Both the position numbers and the translations under genes were made by a program. Below are positions 21,829-31,600 of a stretch of DNA of 63,541 nucleotides, one piece after another. The notes beneath the pieces were generated by a model. That model worked only from the letters and a program-made list of their open reading frames with translations. It was not told the origin of the DNA and did no database searches. Each line of letters starts with the position of its first letter. Position 1 is the first letter of the stretch. This stretch comes from a virus: positions 1 through 63,541 of IMG/VR virus record IMGVR_UViG_3300034062_004597; one strand, 5' to 3'.

Positions 21829-22616
21829 TTTCAGATGTTAGAGTTTGTCACGATCTTGTAGATCAATTATCAACCCTTGGAGAAGTCCTTGGAACAACTT
21901 CACATACCACAACGGTAGCAAGTTGGTTTGGTGGATCAGAACACACAATGGTCTTGACAGCACCACTCCCAACTGTCGCAGGTAGCTATGAAGCCTGGAG
22001 AAACACCATTGTGGAAGTAACAATTTCAGCCAATCCTAAGATGAAAGCTATGTACGCCATTGTCGAAGGTGCAGAAGGTAATGGTGCTAGAATTCGATTG
22101 GCTAGTCCATTCCCTAAGAATAGGAAACCAGCACCTGGAGACACAATCAAGATTAGTGGTGGGCCTCTAGGGGCAGCAGTAGTTTACTTCGCTAACCCAG
22201 ACACAATCGAGTATGACATTACTGAAGGCAAGAAGTTCTTTGTCATGGTTAATTCACTAGAAGGAAGTTATGAGATTAACAGCCTAAGTGGTTCTGACAG
22301 AGTTCGTAAGGGTCAAGCGAGTACAGAGTGTACGATTGACTTCGAGATTACTTGTGAGACCTACCTAACCACGGGCAGCGTAGTGGGTGAGGATGGCGTT
22401 CAGTTCATACAAACCGAAGAGTCCATATACAGGGCTATCTATGACGCTCCAAAGCTCAAAGAACAGGTAGCTCGTGAAGTTATGAAGTACCTAGCTGCTG
22501 GATGTGACAATAATTTCTCAGCACCAAGTATTGATTGGGAATACGCTATTGGTGAACGAGCTAATAGACGTTTAATGAAGATCACCAACCTATCCACATC
22601 AGTAACTACTCGTTAA
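21825..22616 (+). CDS. Tail terminator-region protein, 263 aa
   Basis: Start overlaps the previous stop. It begins MISDVRVCHDLVDQLSTLGE, and a central beta domain includes GDTIKISGGPLGAAVVYFAN and TIDFEITCETYLTTG. Siphophages carry the tail terminator here, but this protein is longer than usual (about 130-150 aa) and shows no diagnostic motif. Placement only. Confidence 0.5.
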   Translation: MISDVRVCHDLVDQLSTLGEVLGTTSHTTTVASWFGGSEHTMVLTAPLPTVAGSYEAWRNTIVEVTISANPKMKAMYAIVEGAEGNGARIRLASPFPKNRKPAPGDTIKISGGPLGAAVVYFANPDTIEYDITEGKKFFVMVNSLEGSYEINSLSGSDRVRKGQASTECTIDFEITCETYLTTGSVVGEDGVQFIQTEESIYRAIYDAPKLKEQVAREVMKYLAAGCDNNFSAPSIDWEYAIGERANRRLMKITNLSTSVTTR

Positions 22617-22627
22617 TTCGATTGTGG

Positions 22628-22633
22628 TATAAA
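22628..22633 (+). promoter_or_regulatory. Extended -10 (TGTGGTATAAA)
   Basis: TTGTGGTATAAA, 9 nt before ATG 22643; supports the ATG over the upstream TTG of the open frame. Confidence 0.45.
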
Positions 22634-22642
22634 TATAGTAGC

Positions 22643-22894
22643 ATGGACAGAATCGTAAGAAAAGTCATTTATATCGCAGGCGCAGGTCTCGAACTAGCGC
22701 ATAAGCTGGAAGACGGGACATTATTCATCCCAGGTGGAGAAGTAATTGAGGTGTGCGATGCAGACTGGCACCGTCTTATGACAAGTGGACTATTTGAAGA
22801 TAGAAGTGTAGTACCTCAAAGCGTACTAGATGTTATTGAACCAAAGGTCGAAGACAAGATTTCTATTGCTGACAAGAAAAAGGGTGATAACTAA
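22643..22894 (+). CDS. Hypothetical tail-region protein, 83 aa
   Basis: ATG 22643 (MDRIVRKVIYIAGAGLELAH). A small beta-rich N terminus is followed by the helix DADWHRLMTSGLFED and a charged Lys/Asp tail. It overlaps the tail tube start by one base, so the two are probably co-translated. No family recognised. Confidence 0.65.
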   Translation: MDRIVRKVIYIAGAGLELAHKLEDGTLFIPGGEVIEVCDADWHRLMTSGLFEDRSVVPQSVLDVIEPKVEDKISIADKKKGDN

Positions 22895-24615
22895 TGTACG
22901 ATTTTACAACCGCTAATCCGATCTATGCAGACGCAGCTTCAAGGCTGACAGAACAAACTACGGCAGTTGCCGCTGGTACCACCTTTGCGGTAGGTTCCAA
23001 CTTTGGTACAAACGGTAAACACGCTCTTTTGCGTTTTGTTACTACTGCTCTTCTGGCTGCACAAACAGTTGTTGATACCAACCTAACTTTCACAGTTGCT
23101 ACTACAGCTACAAGCTCCGGTGCTTTCGAGCTTTGGGCTTCTGAATTTGGCTCGACTATCGACCATAATGACTACGCTAAGCCAGCAAACAATAAGTTTG
23201 TCAAACTTGGTGAAGCTACTGGTGTTGGTGATGTCCACACTGGACGTGTGCGTATTGGTACTTTAGCTCCTGCAGCTACATACACCGCTGGCGATGTTAT
23301 AACGATTGCGATTCCTAGCCGATTCATTTTCCGTGGTGATGGTATTGTTGCTAAGGTTTCTGACTTTGAAATCAGACCATCTGTAACTGGTGTGCCTGCT
23401 GCTGGGCATATCATCACTTTTCACGGCCCAGGTGCAGCTTCAGACGCCAACAAACCTCGACTTACAGGTTACCAATACACTGACGACGAAATCTATGCAG
23501 GTGCTGCTGCTCCTCACCGATACATGGCTGTGGGCGGTGACTCCTACGTTGGATTTGCTATCGAAGCTCTGGAAGGTATTCCTCAGAAAGCAGTCTACAT
23601 GTTGGACTACCTGACACACTCCCTTGACTCGTACGCTACACGTATCAACTCCAACGCACGAAACGCACAACGACAACGACCTCGTAAGTCTGCTCTTGGA
23701 CGTGCTGGTGCTGGTGGATCGCTAAGTATTGAGTTGACTCCTGAAAAGTGGACTCCACTTTTGACAGGATTCTTTGCGCTGCAATCAGGAACAACTTCAC
23801 GACTTGTTAATGGAGTTACCATTTGGGATAAGACGTTTAAGGTAGGCGATACCAAGGCTATCAAGACCTTCACACTTGTTACCCGTAAAGGGCCATTCCG
23901 TGAAGTGTTCTACGGGGCAAGACCGTCCACAATGTCAATTTCCGCTTCGATGGACTCTGCTGTTACCGCTGATATTGACTTTACATGTATCGACAAGATC
24001 GTGTATGACGAAGACGCCGCTGGTATCAATGATGTCTTCATCCAAAATACCGCTGCAGCTTACGATACCACAGACAATAGCTTCTTCTCATTCACTGGTG
24101 CGCGAGTTACTTTTGATGATAAGGAACTTGGAGACTCGGTACAAAACTTCAGCGTTTCGTTCTCACAAACCGTTAACGAGCGACGCGGACTTAACCGAAG
24201 ACGACGTATCACTGGAACCTACGCAAGTATCTTTACTGCGCAAGTTAACTTCAGTATGTACTTCGACAACGACCTTCAGTACAGAAACTACATGGGAGAC
24301 GCTGCTCGTGACTATCCTTATGAAGCTAGCTGTACTCTAGGATTCCAAAAGGTTATCTTCGAGCTTGCTGCTGACGGCTGTAACGTTAACAAGAACACAA
24401 TGCAAATTGAGTTCCCTAAGATTGGTTACGACACGATCTCTGCTCCTGCGGATACCGACGAAGCTATTATGCTTAGTTGTTCAGCCACAGCGAACTTCAG
24501 TGAGTCATCGGGTGCATCGGTTATCGTTCGAGTTTCTAACTCTGAACCAGTGGCTGTATACAGCGCAATCGCTAACAACGAAATCACCATTCTTCCTCCT
24601 GCTCGACGAACATAA
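22894..24615 (+). CDS. Major tail (tube) protein
   Basis: 573 aa. A Thr/Ala-rich beta-structured protein, with GGSLSIELTPEKWTPLLTGF, an Arg-rich loop (NERRGLNRRRRITGT) and SIFTAQVNFSMYFDN in the C-terminal half. Size, composition and position before a frameshifting chaperone pair and the tape measure identify it as the tail tube subunit. It is longer than the common 200-350 aa, so it may carry an extra surface domain in its first 250 residues. A terminator follows. Confidence 0.75.
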   Translation: MYDFTTANPIYADAASRLTEQTTAVAAGTTFAVGSNFGTNGKHALLRFVTTALLAAQTVVDTNLTFTVATTATSSGAFELWASEFGSTIDHNDYAKPANNKFVKLGEATGVGDVHTGRVRIGTLAPAATYTAGDVITIAIPSRFIFRGDGIVAKVSDFEIRPSVTGVPAAGHIITFHGPGAASDANKPRLTGYQYTDDEIYAGAAAPHRYMAVGGDSYVGFAIEALEGIPQKAVYMLDYLTHSLDSYATRINSNARNAQRQRPRKSALGRAGAGGSLSIELTPEKWTPLLTGFFALQSGTTSRLVNGVTIWDKTFKVGDTKAIKTFTLVTRKGPFREVFYGARPSTMSISASMDSAVTADIDFTCIDKIVYDEDAAGINDVFIQNTAAAYDTTDNSFFSFTGARVTFDDKELGDSVQNFSVSFSQTVNERRGLNRRRRITGTYASIFTAQVNFSMYFDNDLQYRNYMGDAARDYPYEASCTLGFQKVIFELAADGCNVNKNTMQIEFPKIGYDTISAPADTDEAIMLSCSATANFSESSGASVIVRVSNSEPVAVYSAIANNEITILPPARRT

Positions 24616-24639
24616 GATTGTTTCCATGAGTTGCCTCCT

Positions 24640-24670
24640 AACCCCTCAGTTTCTGAGGGGTTATTTTTTT
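24640..24670 (+). terminator. Rho-independent terminator after the tail tube gene
   Basis: AACCCCTCAG and CTGAGGGGTT form a perfect 10-bp stem with a TTT loop, followed by ATTTTTTT. The next -10 box begins at 24675. Confidence 0.92.
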
Positions 24671-24674
24671 AGGG

Positions 24675-24680
24675 TATAAT
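24675..24680 (+). promoter_or_regulatory. -10 element of leaderless promoter
   Basis: AGGGTATAAT, then 7 nt (AATAATA), then ATG 24688, directly behind the tail tube terminator. Confidence 0.6.
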
Positions 24681-24687
24681 AATAATA

Positions 24688-25419
24688 ATGAGTTCACAGA
24701 ATCCTCGACCTGGAAAGCCACAACTACCAAAAGTTCCAGAACCACCTAAGCCATATAAGTTTTCAAAAGCGTCCAGAGACCTTTACCCGAAGGTATTCTG
24801 GCTAACTGGCGACTCAGAAAAGAAGTTACCAAACACAACAGAGACCGACTATGTATCGGACGGTCAGTTTGCGTGTCTGTGCCGTCCTTGTACGATGTGG
24901 GACGCCATTGCCTACGAGAACCTGTACGGTGAAACAACTGACATTACCATTGCTAGAGCGCACTGGTTTATGAGCATCTACTATGAACAAAGCATTGCTG
25001 CCCAACAACAAAACGATGAACAGTTAAGTGCGATTGCAGAGTTGCTACAAAAGGTGGAAACTCCTAAAGGAAACTTCTACGTTACTCCTTACGGCCCAAG
25101 CATGGGATTGATTCAGGACATGGCTAGGATCGTAGGATTCCTATTCTCTCGCGGTGGACGTGTCGTAGGGCAACAAGGTAATGGGGAGTACACTACAGAT
25201 GATGTAACTCCTGATATGGTTCTTCAGAGACTATCACCGCACGATTTCATGGATTCCACGGACGAAGAAGCTGGTAGGCTACTCTGGTATACCCTCATCA
25301 TTCATGGAAACCTGTGGGACGATACTGTAGCCAAGGAATCTACCTCTGATGTGGATAAAGAAGCTATTCCACAGGATGATGAAATGGGAAACTCAGTCGA
25401 GTCGAGCAGCGAAGGTTAA
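24688..25419 (+). CDS. Tail assembly chaperone (gpG-like)
   Basis: 243 aa from a leaderless ATG. The N terminus is Pro-rich (PGKPQLPKVPEPPKPYKFSK). A helical middle (TIARAHWFMSIYYEQSIAAQ) and an acidic C terminus (DKEAIPQDDEMGNSVESSSE) follow. It stands between tail tube and tape measure, the place of lambda gpG. A canonical slippery heptamer near its 3' end and an open -1 frame make a longer gpGT-type product likely. Such proteins coat the tape measure during tail assembly. Confidence 0.8.
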   Translation: MSSQNPRPGKPQLPKVPEPPKPYKFSKASRDLYPKVFWLTGDSEKKLPNTTETDYVSDGQFACLCRPCTMWDAIAYENLYGETTDITIARAHWFMSIYYEQSIAAQQQNDEQLSAIAELLQKVETPKGNFYVTPYGPSMGLIQDMARIVGFLFSRGGRVVGQQGNGEYTTDDVTPDMVLQRLSPHDFMDSTDEEAGRLLWYTLIIHGNLWDDTVAKESTSDVDKEAIPQDDEMGNSVESSSEG

Positions 25420-25664
25420 TTCGTAACGCTCAGGCAAACAGCAAGAAAGTCCAGAAGCTAGTGGTTGAGGAAAAGCGATCACTACAGATGCTGGACTACG
25501 ACTTCATGGATTTGTTAGGACTTCTCGGTTCACACTTCCCTACACTCGTGTATCCAGACGTTATGCACATACCACTTAGGTTGGTATGGGAATATGCAAA
25601 ACGAGCTAGATATATGGAACAATTAGATATGTACAAGCTCAATCTACAGCTTATGTCCGGTTAA
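25383..25664 (+). CDS. -1 frameshift extension (gpT-like)
   Basis: The -1 frame is open from 25383 to the stop at 25664 and overlaps the end of the gpG-like gene. A slip at 25386-25392 would give 235 residues of the gpG-like protein plus 90 from this frame (about 325 aa). The extension contains LIRNAQANSKKVQKLVVEEK and a hydrophobic helix (LDYDFMDLLGLLG). It ends 5 nt before the tape measure start. In lambda the T part recruits the tape measure and tube subunits. A GTG at 25461 would be an alternative separate start. Confidence 0.78.
   Translation, partial: NGKLSRVEQRRLIRNAQANSKKVQKLVVEEKRSLQMLDYDFMDLLGLLGSHFPTLVYPDVMHIPLRLVWEYAKRARYMEQLDMYKLNLQLMSG
25386..25392 (+). promoter_or_regulatory. 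Programmed -1 frameshift site GGGAAAC
   Basis: The heptamer G GGA AAC is in the correct register (zero-frame codons GGA AAC) and fits X XXY YYZ, one base from the lambda G-T site GGGAAAG. It lies 27 nt before the zero-frame stop, and the -1 frame has no stop until 25664. Confidence 0.85.
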
Positions 25665-25669
25665 CCATA

Positions 25670-28600
25670 ATGGCAAGAAACAAAACCTTAAAAGCAACTT
25701 TAGTAATCGACGCAGATGTTAGCAAAGCTAGCAAAGCGGTTGCGGATATTAAAAATGCAGCCGCTAAAGGTATTAACACACCTCAAGATAGACGTTCTTA
25801 CGAAAAGAAAGTTGATACAGCCATTAAGGACACATCAGCTAGTGCCGCAAAGACTACTGCTCTCGGGCAGGCTGAATCAAAAAGAGCCGCTGCTATTCAA
25901 GCCGAATTGCTTAACTTACTAAAGGGTCAATTAAAAGCTATAGGTGGTCGAGACCCTAAAACTGGTAGATTTGTTGGTATGGTGGATGCCACAGCCAAGG
26001 ACAAAGCCCTGGTTTCTGCTGTCGTTGCTGCTATTAAAGCTGCCAACCTTGGCCCCCAGTTTGACGCTAAAGCAGGTATTACGGGTAGGATGACTGCTGC
26101 TGCTCGTGCGCGAAAAAGTTTGGAGTTTGCTTACGCTCCGCCATCAAATGATCCATCAGAGCGAAGATTTCAAGAACAGGCTAGAGAAGCATTAGGACTA
26201 CTAAAGACACAAGAAGAATTAAAAGATTCTGTTAAAAAAACAATCACGTCTTTAGAAGATATGGCTGGAGATTATCGTGATGCTGCCGATAGTGCGCAAG
26301 CGTTAAACATCGGCGCAACAAAGCTAAATACCATTCTCGCCAATCTTACAAAAGAGCAAAAAGCCTTTAACGAGGCTATGGAAAGAGGTGTCGCACTCTC
26401 CAAAGAATTCTTTAATGGTGTTGAAGGTGAAGCAAAGAAGGTTGCTAAGTCTGCCTCGCAAATTGCTAAGTCTCTGGAAAAGCTGGACGCTAGCCAACTA
26501 ACTTCTGAGCTAAAGAAGATTGATACCGCTTTTGACAAGGTAAATCTTAAAGCACAGAATCTCGAAAGAAAGCTGGCTAATGCAAAGAACAGTCCTCAAG
26601 AAGCTGCAAAAGCTGCTGAAAGGGTTAAAGAACTTAATGCGCTGGAAGCACAAAGAACCGCCCTGCTCAATTCGCGTAATGCAATTCTTGCAAGACAAGC
26701 AAAGATACAAGGTGAGCGAAGCGGTGTTGAATCTCTTTTAAGACCATACCAACCAAATCCTAACCAAAGCCAGACTATGGCTGATAGCCGTATGGTTCGG
26801 TCAGGTTACGAAGACAAAATGCACAAGCTACATCGTAGAATTACCAAGACTGGTGATATTGACGATGCTATCTACAACCAAAGCCGTGCAGAATTGGAGA
26901 GTAGTTACCGGGCAGTTCGAGGTGTAAAAAACCAATTAGGCCAAGAACTCGATGCAGGTGTGTACACAGGTTCAGACTTAGCAGAAGCTAAGAAAGCCTA
27001 TGAGCGCATGGAAGCACTTACCAAAGCTCACTTTGAAAAGTTGGAAGACTTGGAAAGAGCCTACGAGAAGCAAAAGACTCATGGTTCATTGCTCAATAAG
27101 AACTTAGATCAAGATAGAGCAAAAAATGCTGATCAAGAGGCACGAAACAGAGCGTACATCAAGATGATTAAAAAGCTAGCTGCTGCTCGTGCTGAGGCTG
27201 AAAGTTTTGCGGAAAATGACAATTCGTTTAAGGCTCGTAGAGCTAAGAAAAGATACCTTCGTCTACAAGAAAGTAGCCTTAACCCGTTAGCAGATTTGCT
27301 GCAGGGCAAAGCTGGTACCAATCCAATCAAGGCGCAGGCTTTGGGTATCTATGGTCTTGATGCTAACTTAACTGCTCCAGAATTTCGAGAAGCGTACAAC
27401 GAACGAACTCAAGCTGCTCGTGACGCTTACCAGCTTTCAAAGCGAAAGAACTTCTATGAAATTGCTGGTGCTAAGCTAAAGGGTGGATTCAAGTCGCAAG
27501 GATTCAGAGACTTCCAAGGTAGATTTGGATACGGTCTTGGTATGCTCGGTGTTGGTCTGGGAGCAGGTGGATTTGGCTACGCCGCCACAAATCTAATCAG
27601 AGGTACTGCAGGAGCATACATTGATAGAACGTCTACTGAAGCAGGACTCGCTGGTTTAACCAACACCTATACTCGGTTCCTAGATAGCAATGGTAGGAAT
27701 GTGTCTCCTGCTGGTAATTTTACGGCTTCTGTATTCTCCGCTAAAGCACTGTACACGCGTCTTAGAGAGGCTTCAAAGGAGACCCTAGTTACACCACAGG
27801 AACTAGCTGAATCATTCATGTCCGGTGCGCCTGCGCTCCGTAATAAGGGTTTTAGCGAAGATCAAGCATTGAAACTCACTTCGCGCATTGTCGCTATGGG
27901 TAGGGCCATGAACCTTCCTTCGGCAGCTATCCAATCAGACATCCGTGACTTTGCTCGTGGATCGGTTACTCGTAACTCTCAGGTGCTACAAGCTCTGGGC
28001 CTATCTACGACAGGATTAAAGGAAGCAACAGCTAAAGGCCCAGAGGCAGCTATGGCTTACTTTAATGAAAGGGTTGCAGGCTTTGAGCCAGCGTTTAAGA
28101 AACTACGAGAAGAACTTCCGGGCCAAATCAATGAAATGCGAATCGAGCTTGAAAAAGCTGCACAAGACATTGGTATGTATGCTACTCCAAATATTATCAA
28201 GGGTATCCAAACAATTCGTAAAGAATTGGTTAGCTTCGGAGAAAGTGGTGGTTTTGAGAAAATAGGTACACAGCTAGGCGACATGATTTATGGCCTTAGC
28301 AACATGCTAAATGGCATAATGCCCATTATTACGACCCTAACCGCTTCCCCACTAAATGCAAGTTTGGGTGTGCTGAGCGGAACGCTTGGTTTGGTTAGTG
28401 TGCAGGCATTTGCCGCATCAAAGCCTTGGGCAGCTTTAGGGGCGGCTGTTGTTTTGACTACGGGTATTATTATAGACCAAACTAAGAAGTTGCAAGATAG
28501 TGCGGTATTGGCACAGTCTGACAACGCTGTTGACTTATTAAGGTATAAACCTGATGAATCTGCAAAATACGATGCAAAATTTGATTATCAAGAGCAGTAC

Positions 28601-31600
28601 GCAAAGTACGTCGCTAAAACTGGAAAAACAGATGGCTTTGTGTACGAACCTCTTACTGAGTACAATAAAATTATAGGTAAGAAAAATGCTCTACTTCTGG
28701 CAAAAGATTTAGGGCCAGCGGTAACTAACGACCCAGGCAGAGACCCGTTTGGTATGTTATCTAGTAATTTGGCTCCTTTCATGGGAGTAGGCGCACCAAC
28801 GGTTGCTGATACGGGTAGAAACTACGATACAGCAATGGACTTCTTGGCGCAAGCCGATCAAACTGTACAAGAAATGCTTAGCTCTGGTGAATTAACCAAA
28901 GAAAAGTACGATGAGGCTGTGGAAATTTTATCCGCTGTCAATGTTGGTGATCTAGCATACCTTATTCAAGATATTTATAAGGCACTTCAGCCTAATACTC
29001 CCTACGTTACGTCTGAAGCTACAAATAACATAGTTGGCAATATAACTGGTAGAAAAGGAGCATTTAGGGGTGCAATTAACAATGTTGGCGAGAGAAGTTT
29101 GTTAATCAAAGCTATAGATGAGGTTAACAAAAAGAAAGGTTACGGATTTGAAGAATTAACTTCTGTGGCTGGAGCATTGTCGAACTCAGTGGATAAAAAG
29201 AAGTACGAATCAGGTGCGGCCTACACATCCGATTTGTTTGAAAACCAGGCCAGAGCAGCTAAGCAGCAAACTGCGGCGGATAGCGCGTATAAAGCTGCAA
29301 AAAAAGCGGGTAAGACAGATTCTGAAGCTGCGCAGATGGCTGCTGATGCAGTGCGAAATTGGGGTAGGAAAGATTTACCGGGTGCAAGTTCAGAAGATGC
29401 TGGCAAGGCTAAGAAGCAAACCAGTGCGTTAGAAGCTAAGATTGCTCAACTACAATACGCTGCCAATCAAGCCGATAGATATGTTCAAAGAACTAGCGAC
29501 TTCGCTATCTCTGGTGGTGGATACTTAAAGTTAAATGCCCTTGGTAGATCAATGGATGCAGGTATCGCTCTTGCTCGTGCTGAGTACGAACTCGGTATGG
29601 CTAACGCTAAGGAAAATGAGTTAGGGCCGTACGAAGATCAAAGACTTCAAACCCAGTTGCAACAAGCTATTACGAATGTTACCAATGCCTATGAAGATCA
29701 AAGACGGCAGATGGAGCTTAACATCGAACAGCAAAAGATGCAAAACAAGTTGCTTAGCGAATCCAATGAAATTAAGCGAAAGGAGTTGCAATACGCTGAG
29801 AAAGAATTCCAAGTCTCTAAAATAGACAAGGACGACATTCAAGGTGGATACGCTGCCCGTATGGGATTGTTGCAAGACAAGTACGGTCTTACCAGAATGC
29901 GCTATGCTTCTAGCCTTACGCAAATCAGCGAGTCCGATAGAATCCGAAGGTTGGAATATGCAGAGGCTTCCAAGTCTACTATGGATGCTGTAAGTAATGC
30001 TGCTTTGGATGATGGTATGAGCAGTACAGGGTTGTCGAACTCGACTCCTGGCGGTGCCTTTACACTAGGTAATCAATTTGGTAACACTCAGACTAGCGGA
30101 TTTGGCCCGAGACGAAGACCTTCTACATTCGGCGGAAAGCAAGGTAGCGCGAATCACGGTGGTATTGACTACGGTGTACCAACTGGTACTAAGATCAGAG
30201 CGCAAGCCGATGGTAAAGTAATCTTTGCTGGAAGCAAGGGTGGATATGGATTCTATCTTCAGATTGACCACGGCCCAGTAGTAACTGCTTACGGACACCT
30301 TTCAAAGATTTTTGTTAGGGTAGGAGACATCGTAACCAAGGGTCAAGTGGTAGCTTTGTCTGGTGGTGGAAAGAATGATCCAGGTAGAGGAAACTCTTCA
30401 GGCGCACACGTTCACTTTGAGACTCGTGTAAATGGTAAGACTGTTAACCCAGCTAATATTTACGGAAAACAATTCACAAATAGTGGTTTCAAATCAAGCG
30501 GAAGCACATTCACAAAACCTTTGTCAATGGCAGCATCTGGTGTTAGCTATGGTCTGTGGGATGAAGACCTAGGACTGCAATATGATCAAGCTATGCTAGA
30601 TGGCCCAAGAACTGACATGCAAACTTTGCGACAAAGTGCATTCAGCGAGGGTTATAAAATGGCGGGTGAAACCGCAGCTAAAAGCACACTTGAGATGGGC
30701 AAGCGTGGCGCAAGATACGATGTCCTTAATGGTGAGTATGAATCAAACGCACAACGACAAAGAGCAATCCAACTCTTTAATGCACAGCAACGCTTTGATT
30801 TGCTTAAAGAAAGCACAGACAGAAGAATGAGAGATTATTCTACAGTTGTTGGTGAAAGAGCTTCAAGAATTTTTGATCTGAGAGCAAATCTTGGTTCTGG
30901 CGGTACGTACGAAACTATGCTTGACATAGCAGAGATTGCTAAGCTCGAAAAACTTAACGCTACGGAACCACAAAAGGCTTTCGATGCTTTGTTCAACACA
31001 TTGAATAATGCAAACAATGCTTTGAAGGATTTCAACAAGGAAATTATTAGGGCTAATGAGCTTGAGAAGGCACGTAATGATCGAGATGCACTAGGAATCG
31101 AACAGTCCATAGCTGCAGGTACCAGAGGTTATGATAAATCAATGTCGCGTTTGGGTGGTTCAGGACGTATTGACGCTGGATTCTTCTCTACTGATTCTAT
31201 CAGGGGTACGTATACGGAAGCAGGGGCAGCAGCGCAAGAATCCGCACAATCGCAACTTGATATGCAGATTGCTAATGACAAAGCTACCGAGGTTATCAAG
31301 TATGAAAGAGTTGGTATGTATGGCATTAAGCCTAGGAAATTAACGCGATACCAGCTAAATCTGGAAAAAGACCCACAATACTACAACAAGATTAGGCAAG
31401 CCAACATCAGCAGAATTCAAGGAAACACTTTGTCTGCTGCAGGCAAGGACAGACTGCTTGGCAATCCTAGGCTCTCAGGGCTTATTTCAGGGGGTATTGG
31501 ATCGTTAGGGTCTTTAGATGCCTACGGACTTCTAAGCAACCCAGAAGGCCGTCTGGACGCCATTAAAGGGCTAGTCTCACCGCTCACCGCGATGGGTGCA

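Noticed and set aside
25461-25664. Independent 67-aa gene with GTG start after the tail chaperone
   Set aside because: The -1 frame is open upstream to 25383 and meets a canonical slippery heptamer, so a frameshift product explains it better; a separate start has no SD.
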